Below, one piece after another: positions 7,120 through 16,214 of a DNA stretch of 33,554 nucleotides (position 1 is its first letter; every line of letters begins with the position of its first letter). The position numbers and the translations under genes are program-made. Origin of the DNA: Methanoculleus sp. SDB (GTDB lineage Archaea > Halobacteriota > Methanomicrobia > Methanomicrobiales > Methanomicrobiaceae); contig LKUD01000090.1 of the NCBI GenBank assembly GCA_001412355.1, forward strand, positions 1 through 33,554, written 5' to 3'. A model generated the notes under the pieces. That model did no database searches. It was given only the letters and a program-made list of their open reading frames with translations, and was not told where the DNA came from.

Positions 7120-9138
7120 TCATGTATCCGGCGAATCAGGTGCTGTTTCCGCCGGAATCCGATAGATCTGCACGCCCTCTGTGTCATAGACCCGTTCGAG
7201 CGCATCGACCGGAATCAGAACGGAATACTTCTCACGCTCCAGTTCACCCACATAGAGCAGGTTTGCGCCATAGGTGCGCATGAGGGACATGGTCGCCCCG
7301 GGTTGTTCGTAGATGGTTTGCACGTCGGCGATCCGCCGCGCTACTGCCGCGCCGTCGCCCCGCCACATCTGCTCGTGAAACGGCATGCCGAGAACGGCGG
7401 GAATGCCCGTCGCAGACGATATGCGTGAGAAGTACGTATAGTCGTCACCCACGGCCTCGACGAGGATGTCGCCCGGCGGCAGCGACCTGAGGTACCGTAT
7501 CGCGGATGCATCTCCCGGATGGGCCGTTTCAAGCCATGCGAATCCGTCGAGGGTCCGGCTGCCGTATCCGTAATCGAGATCGGGCATGGCCGCGGGCAGG
7601 ACGATGATCGCACCTACAAGCAGGACGAGGGCGCTCTGTCCCGCGTTCCGGGGAATACGGGCGTTAAGGGATGACGTGCCGAGCCATTCAGCCAGAGAGA
7701 GAAGCGTCCCGGTACCGAGCAGCATCCAGGCGACGAGCGAGAGCTTGAATACCGTGTTCATCCGGAGGTACGCGGGACCCATATTATCGGCAAGATACAG
7801 GAGTTCAATCAGGATAAGAATCCCGAGGCCCCCTGCAGCAAGAAGTTCCGCAGGTTTTTCCGGCTTTTTCGCGAGCAGGCAGGAAAACGGCACGGCAGTA
7901 ATCGCCGCCGCTGCGTAACCGGCAATCGAGAGCGCCGCTGCCGGGACCAGCAGGAGTGGACGCCTGACTATCCCCGGGATACAGGTGATGAGGAAATATC
8001 CGAGAAATATTCCGTTTACCATGAAAAATGCGGCGGGATCGGACGGAACGGGGACACACCCGATCCCGCTGATGCTGCCCGGCTGCAGCATCAGATAGTA
8101 GGGAAGGTAACAGGCGATAGCACACAGGGGCACAGCCGCTGCAAACATCCATCCGTCGGAAGCAGCTCCGTACCGCCTCAGGATCAGCCCGCCGGCAAGG
8201 AGCGTGAGGGGAGCATATGCGAGGATATCCCAGGAATTCAGGAGCGGCATTGACCCGAGGGAGAGTGCCGCGCAGGCACAGAGTACGACGCGGTCCCGTC
8301 GGGCGAGATCCCCCCAGCGTTTATACGCGAATGCGAGAAGGAAGATGAAGAGCGCCTGATTAAAAAGCGAGATGACGTGGGCATGGGGATCTCCCCAGAG
8401 AAAGGAGAAGAGGGGAAACTCGTTGATCGTTGCTTCGATAACCCGGGTGCTCCCCCACATGACGGCAGGTGCGTCGTTGCCCGTGAGGATGAGGAAGACA
8501 AACATGGGATTCGGGATAACGAGGGCCATGGCCGGAAGCCACCGGAACCGCGGGAGCAGGAGGTCTCCGGTGGCGTACAGGGCAACCGCTGCCATGCCGA
8601 AGACCGTGGGGAGGATAAGGTTGAAGACGACGGATGACGGGATGCCGGTGACAACGCCGACCGCCCCGGCCATCCAGTGGCCTAAGTAGTAATACATGTC
8701 GAGGGCTCCTCCGGCAAACCAGGGATCGGCCGGCGCCACGACGGGAGAGCGCATGATGGAAGCGAGGAATGCATGGTCCATGAATTTCTCGGCAAAGGAG
8801 ATGCTCGGGTTGAAGAACCTGACTTCGAGCATGAAAATGAATCCGAGAAGAAACGCACCGTCCCAGCGAAGGGCCCGCCGAATCCTCTCCGGCGTGTACC
8901 AGCCGCGGGCACCCGCGTACAGGACACATGCACAAAACGGCAGTAGCGCGGCATGGAGCGGGATGCCGGCAAGGGCAGAGTACCATGAGACAATGGTGAA
9001 GAGAAGCAGGGAGAGGGGCCAGGCGACGGCCGCGGCTCTCCCGCGGAATGTCTCTGTAAGAAGCGGCCACAGCCCTGCCTGCAGAAGTTTGAGCACGATG
9101 AGCCAGATGATGACGGCAGCGGCCTGTTCAAAGTTCAA
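7120..9138 (-). CDS. DUF2298 (Chlor_Arch_YYY, TIGR03662-like) polytopic membrane protein
   Basis: This protein of about 672 residues has more than ten hydrophobic helices. It contains the family-defining tyrosine cluster in MYYYLGHW, with HDE-like acidic loops elsewhere. Members are presumed to be membrane glycosyltransferase-like proteins, but no reaction is established. An in-frame ORF extends to 9234. I choose the TTG at 9138 because GGAGG stands six bases upstream and the extension is non-hydrophobic and lies within the upstream gene. The start overlaps the flippase-like gene by 11 nt, so it is the fourth member of a translationally coupled run. TIGR03662 proteins are reported to co-occur with TIGR03663 proteins, and a TIGR03663 member lies about 5 kb away. 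Confidence 0.8.
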   Translation of the reverse strand: MNFEQAAAVIIWLIVLKLLQAGLWPLLTETFRGRAAAVAWPLSLLLFTIVSWYSALAGIPLHAALLPFCACVLYAGARGWYTPERIRRALRWDGAFLLGFIFMLEVRFFNPSISFAEKFMDHAFLASIMRSPVVAPADPWFAGGALDMYYYLGHWMAGAVGVVTGIPSSVVFNLILPTVFGMAAVALYATGDLLLPRFRWLPAMALVIPNPMFVFLILTGNDAPAVMWGSTRVIEATINEFPLFSFLWGDPHAHVISLFNQALFIFLLAFAYKRWGDLARRDRVVLCACAALSLGSMPLLNSWDILAYAPLTLLAGGLILRRYGAASDGWMFAAAVPLCAIACYLPYYLMLQPGSISGIGCVPVPSDPAAFFMVNGIFLGYFLITCIPGIVRRPLLLVPAAALSIAGYAAAAITAVPFSCLLAKKPEKPAELLAAGGLGILILIELLYLADNMGPAYLRMNTVFKLSLVAWMLLGTGTLLSLAEWLGTSSLNARIPRNAGQSALVLLVGAIIVLPAAMPDLDYGYGSRTLDGFAWLETAHPGDASAIRYLRSLPPGDILVEAVGDDYTYFSRISSATGIPAVLGMPFHEQMWRGDGAAVARRIADVQTIYEQPGATMSLMRTYGANLLYVGELEREKYSVLIPVDALERVYDTEGVQIYRIPAETAPDSPDT

Positions 9139-10099
9139 TGAGTTCCTCCGTGTTGAGTTTCCGGGCAAAGGCCGACCTGATGAGCCCGACCGCCCAGTCC
9201 CCGAAGGCGTACAGGGAGACGACTCCTCCCGCAAGCGTGACCAGATTCTTGATCAGGTGGTCGATGACCGCGATAAGTGTCGCAACGGCCGGGGCGACTC
9301 CGGCAAGCTCGAATGTCAGGGCAAGGGACAGCTCGTAGGTGCCGACACCGCCGGGTGTGAGGGGAACAGCTTTAACGAGGTTGCCGATGACAATGGCGAG
9401 CACGACAACCGGGAACGGAATCGTTTCCTGAAACATCAGTGCGACGACGGCACAGACACTTACGTCCACCAGCCAGATAATGAGCGACGAGAGCGAGAGA
9501 TACGAGAGGGCACCGTACGACAGGGACGCCTCCCGCACCTGGTCGAGCATCGTGAGCACTATCCTGAGCCACCGGTGGTCGCTCCGGATTTTTCCGGCGG
9601 CGGCAAGGATAAGAACGAAGATCACGCCTCCTGCGATCGGGGCGGCGATAAGCGTTACGAACCAGTCGGGCACATTGACGACGAAGGGGAGCGTGACCGC
9701 GCCGAGAGCCGCGATTATGACGACATCGAAGACCCGTTCGATAAGAAGCGACGAAAGTCCCTGTGAATAGGTGGCGCTTTTCTCGTGTTTGAGAATCACC
9801 ATCCTGACGAGATCGCCGAGCCGTGCCGGGACGATCAGATTGACCGTCTGCGAGATGAAGATGCACGCGGTCGCAAAGGAGGTCGAAACCGAAACAGAGA
9901 GGCCCTGCAGAATGTACCGGTACCTCGCTCCACGGAGCCACCATGCGAGCGTACAGAGTACCACGGCGGCAACGAGAGCGAGCGGGCTTGCGCTGGCGAC
10001 CGCAACGGCAAGATCGTCCCAGACCCGTGCGAGCATATAGGCGATGATCGCGACAGCAAGCACTGTCGGGATGACGACGGCGCTAATTTTTCTCCACAT
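9128..10099 (-). CDS. Flippase-like membrane protein (LPG-synthase TM domain, UPF0104)
   Basis: This 323-residue integral membrane protein has about eight hydrophobic helices. It shows the UPF0104 motifs WWLRGARYRYIL (about 53-64), VNLIVPARLGDLVRMVIL and, near the C-terminus, PLTPGGVGTYELSL. The domain is that of the transmembrane half of lysylphosphatidylglycerol synthase, but the catalytic half is absent, as in archaeal members annotated as flippase-like. It may move or modify a lipid-linked intermediate (inferred). It overlaps the GT2 gene upstream by 17 nt and the DUF2298 gene downstream by 11 nt, suggesting tight co-expression. Confidence 0.85.
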   Translation of the reverse strand: MWRKISAVVIPTVLAVAIIAYMLARVWDDLAVAVASASPLALVAAVVLCTLAWWLRGARYRYILQGLSVSVSTSFATACIFISQTVNLIVPARLGDLVRMVILKHEKSATYSQGLSSLLIERVFDVVIIAALGAVTLPFVVNVPDWFVTLIAAPIAGGVIFVLILAAAGKIRSDHRWLRIVLTMLDQVREASLSYGALSYLSLSSLIIWLVDVSVCAVVALMFQETIPFPVVVLAIVIGNLVKAVPLTPGGVGTYELSLALTFELAGVAPAVATLIAVIDHLIKNLVTLAGGVVSLYAFGDWAVGLIRSAFARKLNTEELIEL

Positions 10100-10799
10100 A
10101 CAGCTGCCACCAGAGACGGATGATGTCGGATCCCATCTGCACGACGTCGTTTTTACGGACGGATGTTTTCATCCCCGGCCGCCAGACCACCGGGATTTCC
10201 AGAATGCGGAATCCTTTGTGCTGGGCACGCACCAGCACCTCCGTATCCCAGAACCAGTGCGGTGCCCTCACCTCGGGCAGGAGGGAGAGCAGCCGTGAGC
10301 GGGAGAACGCCTTGAATCCGCACTGGTGATCATGTATCCGGCTTTTCAGGATGAACCGGACCAGCAGGTTGTATCCCCTGCTGGCAATGCTCCGCGACGG
10401 TGTCCGGACGGCATCGCTTCCCGGCATGAGCCGTGACCCGGTGGCGATATCATATCCCCTGCGGATGGCATCGATAAGAGCAGGGAGATGCTCCATCCCC
10501 GTTGCGAGATCAACATCGTAATAACAGACAATCTCTCCGCTTGCAGCCGTAAATGCCCGTTCGAGCGCCTTACCGCGGCCAAGCCGTTCGTCGGCATGCA
10601 TCAGGCGGACACGGGAGTCACGGGTCTCCCACGCCCTGACGACATCCGCGCTCCCGTCAGTACTCCCGTCCTCTGCTATGATCAGCTCGAATCTCCCGGT
10701 TATCGCGCCGATGGCCTCGATTGACGCCGGAATGGCGTTGAGAAGGGCTTCACGGTCGTTAAAGACCGGGATTACCGCACTCACTTCCGTTCCGGTCAC
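10083..10799 (-). CDS. Family 2 glycosyltransferase, dolichyl-phosphate sugar synthase-like
   Basis: This 238-residue soluble or membrane-associated enzyme resembles dolichyl-phosphate mannose or glucose synthases. The GT2 fold starts with SAVIPVFNDREALL. ED 43-44 in AEDGSTDGS binds the nucleotide, and D95-V-D97 in YYDVDLATG is the metal-binding motif. The later motif DHQCGFKAFSRSRL is characteristic of Dpm/Alg5-like enzymes. No C-terminal transmembrane helix is present. The GTG start overlaps the TGA of the FAD oxidoreductase gene (GTGA). It probably charges a polyprenyl phosphate with a hexose for the neighbouring membrane proteins. The sugar identity is not visible. Confidence 0.85.
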   Translation of the reverse strand: MTGTEVSAVIPVFNDREALLNAIPASIEAIGAITGRFELIIAEDGSTDGSADVVRAWETRDSRVRLMHADERLGRGKALERAFTAASGEIVCYYDVDLATGMEHLPALIDAIRRGYDIATGSRLMPGSDAVRTPSRSIASRGYNLLVRFILKSRIHDHQCGFKAFSRSRLLSLLPEVRAPHWFWDTEVLVRAQHKGFRILEIPVVWRPGMKTSVRKNDVVQMGSDIIRLWWQLYVEKN

Positions 10800-12025
10800 C
10801 GGGTACGCACCCCGCTGACGAGAGCCGCCACGTCCGAACCGGCCTGAACGGATCCTTCCATGCTCCGTTCCGGGTAATTCGGCCGGGAAAACATACCCGC
10901 GAGAAACAGTCCGTCCTGTGCGTATCCGGGAATAAGATGGCGGTACCCGGTCGTATAGACGGGGCCCGCCGAGGGCTCCACTCCGAGAGAGTGCCAGTGT
11001 ATCTCCCCCGGGTCGACGGAAAACCGCCGGCAGAAGTCTTCAAGCATCCGCTCACCGGCATCCTCAGCCGGACGTCCCCGGAAGTACGATGCAAGATAGA
11101 TCATGTGCTCCCCGTATCGTTCCTCCGGGATAAAATTCGTATGCCCGATCACCGCCCCATAGGGTGCATCGTCCTTCATATTGATCCAGTAGATTCCGCC
11201 GCAAACATCCCTCCCCAGTGCGAGCGTCATGCAGGCGGCTCCCTGGTACGGAATGGCGGGAAGCCGGGGCCCGCCTATCCGGGCGAGCTCGTGGGGAGCC
11301 ATGGTGGAGATGACGGCATCGTACGGCTCACCGTTCACCTCCCATCCGGGTTCCGCCCGGGAGAGCGAGGTCACGGGAGTGCCGGTCATGATCCTGCAGC
11401 CGTCGGCGGTGAGCCGGTGCTCCAGTCCGCCGATCAGGTGGTGAAATCCCCCCTCCAGGTACCCGAGCCTCTCTCCCGCCGGTCCGCGATCCGACCGTAT
11501 GGCAATGCGAGAGACGAGCCATGCGGCGGAAACCGAATCACGCATAGCCCCGAATTTGCTTCTGAGCAGGGGTTCGAAAAAGGATTGGTACACGCGGGTT
11601 CCGAGGTGTCCGGTGATGAAATCCTTCGCTGTCACCGCATCGAGAGCCTCACGGTCGAAGGATCTCGATCGGAGGGTGAGAAGGGCGAGCCGTGCCTTGT
11701 CCAGCAGGCCGAGATGCGGGTACCTGAGGATATCCGCCGGGGTGGTGAGTGGATACAGGGTTCCTCCGGCATAGTACCCGGTTGAAGCGGTTCGCCATTC
11801 GAGCCTTCCCGTCAGCCCGAGGTCATCGATGAGGGCGAGGAGCATCCGGTCTCCCGAGAAGCAATGGTGATAGAACCGTTCGATCCGGGTATCGCCTGAA
11901 CCATAGGACGACAGGCACCCGCCGAGCACTGCGTCTTTTTCATACAGGTCGATCTGTTCTTCGTGCCGGAGCCGGTACGCAGCTGAAAGACCTGTGAGCC
12001 CTCCGCCGATAACGCAGATTTTCAT
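10796..12025 (-). CDS. FAD-dependent amine-oxidase-like oxidoreductase
   Basis: This protein of about 409 residues belongs to the flavin-containing amine oxidase/protoporphyrinogen-oxidase/UDP-galactopyranose-mutase-like group. The dinucleotide fold is at VIGGGLTGLSAAYRL (5-19), followed by the FAD motif EKDAVLGGCLSSY. The C-terminus GLFLAGMFSRPNYPERSMEG is the typical flavin-closing segment. The substrate is unknown; a sugar mutase or a polyprenyl-chain reductase/desaturase are both conceivable given the glycosyltransferase that follows. The ATG at 12025 is preferred to the TTG at 12031. There is no ribosome binding site, and a TATA-like TTTCTTATG lies about 28 nt upstream, so the transcript is probably leaderless. 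It is the first gene of the coupled surface cluster. Confidence 0.8.
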   Translation of the reverse strand: MKICVIGGGLTGLSAAYRLRHEEQIDLYEKDAVLGGCLSSYGSGDTRIERFYHHCFSGDRMLLALIDDLGLTGRLEWRTASTGYYAGGTLYPLTTPADILRYPHLGLLDKARLALLTLRSRSFDREALDAVTAKDFITGHLGTRVYQSFFEPLLRSKFGAMRDSVSAAWLVSRIAIRSDRGPAGERLGYLEGGFHHLIGGLEHRLTADGCRIMTGTPVTSLSRAEPGWEVNGEPYDAVISTMAPHELARIGGPRLPAIPYQGAACMTLALGRDVCGGIYWINMKDDAPYGAVIGHTNFIPEERYGEHMIYLASYFRGRPAEDAGERMLEDFCRRFSVDPGEIHWHSLGVEPSAGPVYTTGYRHLIPGYAQDGLFLAGMFSRPNYPERSMEGSVQAGSDVAALVSGVRTR

Positions 12026-12045
12026 TCTCAATATTAATCAAATTG

Positions 12046-12094
12046 GGCGCATAAGAAAGTTTTTGAACTTACGGGGATAAAATGTTTTAATATC
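12046..12094. promoter_or_regulatory. Divergent promoter region, FAD oxidoreductase and cetZ
   Basis: The gap between the two divergent genes holds a minus-strand TATA-like box (TTTCTTATG, about 12049-12057, roughly 28 nt from the oxidoreductase ATG) and a plus-strand one (TTTTAATATC, about 12084-12093). From the latter, transcription would start near 12113, giving cetZ a short leader with GGATGGTG before its GTG. Confidence 0.45.
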
Positions 12095-12138
12095 TAGGAG
12101 ATCAGGTATCTTCTTCATTCCAGTTGGATGGTGTTACA

Positions 12139-13317
12139 GTGAGAGTCTTTTTCATCGGATTCGGCCAGGCTGGCGGAAAAATAGTCGATATGTTTATAGA
12201 GCAGGATAAAAGAGGAGGGACCAATAATTTTCGGGGCATAGTGGTTAACACCGCACGAACTGATCTGATGGGACTGAAGAATATCGAACTCAAAGATCGG
12301 ATACTTATCGGACAGACCGTGGTAAAAGGCCATGGTGTAGGCACCGATAACGTGACGGGGGCAAAAATTACCGCCGATGAGATTGACAGCATCATCAACG
12401 CAATCGATACGCGGGGCACCCATGACGTTGATGCGTTTGTTATCGTAGCGGGCCTTGGAGGGGGAACGGGTTCAGGAGGCTCCCCTGTTCTTGCACGGCA
12501 CCTCAAACGGATTTACCGTGAACCCGTCTATTCGCTCGGCATCATCCCCGCACCCGAAGAAGGACGTCTCTATTCTTATAATGCCGCGAGGAGTCTCGGC
12601 ACGCTTGTAAACGAATCCGATAACGTCTTCATTTTTGACAACAGTGCATGGAAGAACGAGGGGGAAAGCGTCCGAAGTGCCTATCAGCGCTTAAACGACG
12701 AAATTGTCCGGCGTTTCGGTGTACTCTTCCGTGCGGGAGAGGTGGGAAAGACCGGCGTTGGCGAGATGGTTGTGGACTCGAGCGAGATCATCAACACCCT
12801 CCGCGGAGGCGGAATCACGTCCATCGGGTATGCGGTCAGCGAGGTTGTCAATCCCCGTGTCAAGCAGAAGAAGGGCATTTTCGGGGGCCTGAAAGACTCC
12901 CTGAAAAAGAAGGAAGGTGCGGAAGAGGTGCTGATGGGCGAGGATAAATCCGCGAAGATTATCGCTCTTGTCCGCCGGGCAATGCTTGGCCGCCTCACCC
13001 TTCCCTGCGATTACACGACTGCCGAACGGGCACTCGTCCTCATCGCGGGCCCGTCCGATGAGATGGATCGCAAAGGCGTGGAAAAATCAAAAAGCTGGGT
13101 TGAAGAGAATATTGCCGGCGTTGAAGTCCGTGGCGGCGATTATCCGCTCGAGAGTTCTAAAGTGGCAGCAGTGGTCGTCCTCGCGTCGATCGGCGATGCC
13201 CCCCGAATCCGGGAGCTCCTCGAAATCGCCAAAGAAACCAAAGAAGATGTCATCAGGTCGAAGGAACGCCGGTCAAGCATGTTTGATGACGAGGGTGTAG
13301 AACCACTGTTTGAGTGA
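12139..13317 (+). CDS. cetZ: CetZ-type tubulin/FtsZ-like cytoskeletal GTPase
   Basis: CetZ proteins are archaeal tubulin-superfamily GTPases distinct from FtsZ; in haloarchaea they control cell shape and motility. From the GTG at 12139 the protein has 392 residues. FFIGFGQAGGKIVDMF (4-19) starts the nucleotide fold, the tubulin signature GGGTGSG is at 107-113, and the T7 catalytic loop region reads VVDSSEIINTL near 211-221. A lysine-rich insertion (GLKDSLKKKEG) lies near 250-260. An alternative TTG at 12124 adds five residues. I prefer the GTG because GGATGGTG precedes it and it matches the usual CetZ N-terminus. A gene for a membrane-anchored coiled-coil protein follows after 10 nt. Confidence 0.9.
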   Translation: MRVFFIGFGQAGGKIVDMFIEQDKRGGTNNFRGIVVNTARTDLMGLKNIELKDRILIGQTVVKGHGVGTDNVTGAKITADEIDSIINAIDTRGTHDVDAFVIVAGLGGGTGSGGSPVLARHLKRIYREPVYSLGIIPAPEEGRLYSYNAARSLGTLVNESDNVFIFDNSAWKNEGESVRSAYQRLNDEIVRRFGVLFRAGEVGKTGVGEMVVDSSEIINTLRGGGITSIGYAVSEVVNPRVKQKKGIFGGLKDSLKKKEGAEEVLMGEDKSAKIIALVRRAMLGRLTLPCDYTTAERALVLIAGPSDEMDRKGVEKSKSWVEENIAGVEVRGGDYPLESSKVAAVVVLASIGDAPRIRELLEIAKETKEDVIRSKERRSSMFDDEGVEPLFE

Positions 13318-13327
13318 GGGTGCAGGA

Positions 13328-14440
13328 ATGAATTTGAGGTTTGCTTCGATACTGTGTTTAATTCTGTTAATTTGCCTTATATCCCCGGTAGCGGCCGTGA
13401 ACTACGATGTCGATCTTCTCGAAGTAACCCCTGAGGGGGATATTTCACCCGGTGAGCGGATAACGGTCCGCTGCATCGTAACACTGACGAGTGTCGGCAC
13501 CGAAACATTTCCCAGCAGCCATGCGCTTGAAGCGTATACCGAGCTGGAGGACCTGAGCTGGACGTATACCATCCTTGTCAATGATGTCGGTCTTCCCATC
13601 ACGGACGGGAAACGCTACCTGCGCATCATAGGCTGGAACCTTGCCTACCCGACGTCCAGCGAGGTGAAAGTTGAGTACCTGCTCGAAGGTGACGCTCCCG
13701 AGGTAACCGCGACACAGGAAAAGATCATCTTCCGGCTGCGCCAGCTCGATTCGAACGAACTTGTCATCACGAACGGCGAGACTCTCGTCGAGCGGACGAT
13801 CATCAATCCCGGTGACATCGAGGCCAGTATTGCGGCTGTTGAACAGGATCTGGATAATCTCCGTGCCAGTCTTGACGAACAGTATGAGAACGGCGTGAAC
13901 ACAAATGCCGCCGAAGAGAAGTACGATGCCGCCAAGACGGAGATTACGAAGGCAAAGACCGCTTCCTACGGCACCGTCCAGACATACCTGACCAATGCCG
14001 AGACATACCTCGACGAAGCCGAGGTTCTGCTGGACGAAGCCTGGGCGGATAATGAAATTACGCAGGCGCAGGAAAAAATTGACGAGGTCGACGATGAGCT
14101 GACTTACTGGACGGTAAACCGGAGCATGAGTTCGGACAGCCGGGTGATCGCCATCAGGACACAGCTTGACAATGCCCAGACACTGCTGACACTGGCAAAA
14201 GACAGGCAGAGCTCGGGTGAATACAATCAGGCGCGTATTCAGGCACAGGGTGCGGAAGACAAGGCCGCAGCAGCCCTGAACGCCTCACTTACCCTCCGTG
14301 ACGAAGTCGGAGAAGGATTTGCGCTGCCCAATTTCGGAGGGCTGGTCAATTACCTGCTCATCGGCGGATTCATTGTCATCGTGGCAGTCGTGGGAATTCT
14401 CTTCTACCGGCGGCGAACCCGCTGGGACGAGCTCGGTTGA
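13328..14440 (+). CDS. Secreted coiled-coil protein with C-terminal membrane anchor, cetZ-linked
   Basis: I do not recognise a named family. The 370-residue protein has a signal peptide (residues 1-23, ending SPVAA) and a beta-rich domain that looks immunoglobulin-like (about 24-150: ITVRCIVTLTSVG, WTYTILVND). A long helical section rich in Ala, Glu, Asp and Thr with coiled-coil character follows (about 165-325). A hinge (GFALPNFGG) leads to a transmembrane helix near 338-357, and YRRRTRWDELG closes it in the cytoplasm. The topology therefore places the coiled coil outside the cell. The ATG at 13328 has GGGTG about eight bases upstream, and the longer start at 13310 lies in the end of cetZ. 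The pairing suggests that the short cytoplasmic tail or the coiled coil partners with CetZ (inferred only from order). Confidence 0.85.
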   Translation: MNLRFASILCLILLICLISPVAAVNYDVDLLEVTPEGDISPGERITVRCIVTLTSVGTETFPSSHALEAYTELEDLSWTYTILVNDVGLPITDGKRYLRIIGWNLAYPTSSEVKVEYLLEGDAPEVTATQEKIIFRLRQLDSNELVITNGETLVERTIINPGDIEASIAAVEQDLDNLRASLDEQYENGVNTNAAEEKYDAAKTEITKAKTASYGTVQTYLTNAETYLDEAEVLLDEAWADNEITQAQEKIDEVDDELTYWTVNRSMSSDSRVIAIRTQLDNAQTLLTLAKDRQSSGEYNQARIQAQGAEDKAAAALNASLTLRDEVGEGFALPNFGGLVNYLLIGGFIVIVAVVGILFYRRRTRWDELG

Positions 14441-14453
14441 TTCCCTTTCATCA

Positions 14454-14464
14454 TTTTCTTTTTT
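14454..14464 (+). terminator. Poly-T terminator of the cetZ operon
   Basis: TTTTCTTTTTT begins 13 bases after the stop of the coiled-coil gene. It fits an archaeal T-tract terminator. The next gene is convergent. Confidence 0.5.
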
Positions 14465-14539
14465 ACGGCGGCACCCTGCCGCATGTGTGCATGAAATACC
14501 CGCACGTGAGACCGTACTTCCTCCGATAGTGTGTCATAT

Positions 14540-14571
14540 CCGCAGGATAACTGCGGTGGGGAAGAAAAAAA
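14540..14571 (-). terminator. Poly-T terminator after the Agl23-like gene
   Basis: Reading on the minus strand, seven T residues (14571-14565) occur 30 nt after the stop of the Agl23-like gene, followed by a 6-bp hairpin (CCGCAG 14540-14545, CTGCGG 14551-14556). The T tract precedes the hairpin, so the T tract is the more likely signal. Confidence 0.4.
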
Positions 14572-14600
14572 GGATGTGATTTCCGTTTTGTCGGGCTCTG

Positions 14601-16214
14601 TTATATGCATGCAGGGGTATTCTCCCGGACAAAAACATCCCAGTTTACGCTGCCTGTTATCCCTTCCCGGGTAAAGTAATACGCCAGCAGACGGTCTTTG
14701 TTGTCATGCGTCGAGAACCAGTAGCTGTGGCGGTACGTCTCTTTTTCGTATCCGGGAAGTGACGGATAGCTCTCGAGGTCGTGGGCGATGATCAGGTCAA
14801 AGTCACGTGCACGGAGCGTTTCAGGGGATACCGGCGGCGTGAGGTACGCGATATGCGAATTAGCCTGCCCACGGTAATACCACGGAAGCGGCCAGTAGTT
14901 ATCGGTTGTTATTGCAACTGTTGCGGAGGCGTCGATGAGCGCCATAATCGTTCGCAGGTCTTCGGAATTCTGCACCTGCACTATCGGTTCGTTGATGTCC
15001 GCCGGAGTGAATGCCACGTGGAGCGTCATGACCACGAGGAAGATAACGGCACCCGCGGCGGCAACGGATTTCCACCGGTCACGGTCGAGCCGGTAGACGG
15101 CAACAAAGATCAGGGGAAGGAGCTGGTGAAGAATCAGCCAGGGAACTTTCTCGCCGATATAAGCGTAGATGACAACGGACGTAATCATCCAGTAGATGCA
15201 GAATCGCATGAACTCATTCTGCCGGTCCATTGCAGGTACGGGCACGGGAAGGCTGGCCCGGAGCATCCTGTTGAAGAGTGCATCGATTCCGCCGATATTC
15301 TCCTCCGTTCCCGGCTGTCCGCGTGCAGGCGACATGAGGAACTGCAGGACGGCACAGCCTGCAAGCAGCAGCACCGGAAGTTCATAGAGCACGAAGAGGA
15401 GCAGGTAAAAATACGGCGGCCCGCCGAGCCGTTGCTGCTGGTGCATCGAGGTCCAGTGCTCGATTGCCCGGAGCCACCCGTCGGCGAGGATCTCCGGGTG
15501 CTGCAGAAACGACGAATAGAAGACCACCATGATGCCGGCGGCAACCATGATGCCGATAACAAGGTCCGCCTTCCACCGGCGGGGCAGGATGAGGGTGCGG
15601 CGCCATACCGCGTACACGAGGTATGAGCCGAATGTCGCGATAACAATAGGCATGTTTTCCTTTGCACACATTCCGAGCCCTGCAGCAGCGGCACCGATTA
15701 TAAGGTACTTCCTCTCCCCCCGTTCAAAATAGTACAGGGCGGCGACAAGCAGTACGAGTGAAAAGAACACGATAAATATGTCATTTCTGAGAAAACGCGA
15801 GAAATAGACCATATCTGGTGAAACAGCAAGAAAGAGTGCCGCACCGACTGCCTGCCGCCCGCCGATATACCCGAGCCTGTAGATCGGGTAGACGAGCGGA
15901 ATGAGCAGTGCGCCCGCGAGGGCGGGAATGATCCGACCGACGAGATCCGATGTTCCGAAGAGGGAAAACATCCCGGCGGTCACATAGTAGAGAAACGGCC
16001 CGTGATAGACGGGATCATAGCTGTAGGTGCCCAGCGTCTGGAGGCGCCACGAGAACCATGCATGCACCGCCTCGTCGTGATGAAACAGCTTGAGATCGAG
16101 GAGCGTAAACCGTGCAATCAGGGCAATCAGGAAGAGAAGAAGAAAAATCCTCTCATATGAGAGGTGTGAACGTAGTATTCGGGTAAATACCGCGGCTGTC
16201 ACGCCGCGCCTCAA
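14601..16214 (-). CDS. Agl23-like (TIGR03663) flippase-activity-associated membrane protein
   Basis: This 537-residue polytopic membrane protein has a GT-C/PMT-like start: after the first helix comes [19 protein letters not shown], with the acidic HDE at 46-48 in the first outer loop, as in dolichyl-phosphate-dependent transferases. About ten helices are followed by a soluble C-terminal region containing [19 protein letters not shown] names family TIGR03663 after Agl23 and notes co-occurrence with TIGR03662, found here about 5 kb away. A role in protein or lipid glycosylation is inferred. The TTG start overlaps the rps10 stop (TTGA). A GTG four codons later has a GAGG at better spacing and may be the true start. 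Placement behind rps10 implies read-through from the tuf promoter. Confidence 0.8.
   Translation of the reverse strand: MRRGVTAAVFTRILRSHLSYERIFLLLFLIALIARFTLLDLKLFHHDEAVHAWFSWRLQTLGTYSYDPVYHGPFLYYVTAGMFSLFGTSDLVGRIIPALAGALLIPLVYPIYRLGYIGGRQAVGAALFLAVSPDMVYFSRFLRNDIFIVFFSLVLLVAALYYFERGERKYLIIGAAAAGLGMCAKENMPIVIATFGSYLVYAVWRRTLILPRRWKADLVIGIMVAAGIMVVFYSSFLQHPEILADGWLRAIEHWTSMHQQQRLGGPPYFYLLLFVLYELPVLLLAGCAVLQFLMSPARGQPGTEENIGGIDALFNRMLRASLPVPVPAMDRQNEFMRFCIYWMITSVVIYAYIGEKVPWLILHQLLPLIFVAVYRLDRDRWKSVAAAGAVIFLVVMTLHVAFTPADINEPIVQVQNSEDLRTIMALIDASATVAITTDNYWPLPWYYRGQANSHIAYLTPPVSPETLRARDFDLIIAHDLESYPSLPGYEKETYRHSYWFSTHDNKDRLLAYYFTREGITGSVNWDVFVRENTPACI

Noticed and set aside
9139-9234. N-terminal extension of the DUF2298 protein
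   Set aside because: It is polar, lies within the flippase-like gene, and the TTG at 9138 has GGAGG at proper spacing.
10937-11785. Long plus-strand open frame opposite the FAD oxidoreductase
   Set aside because: It is a GC-rich antisense shadow with no domain, no ribosome binding site, and composition unlike a real protein.
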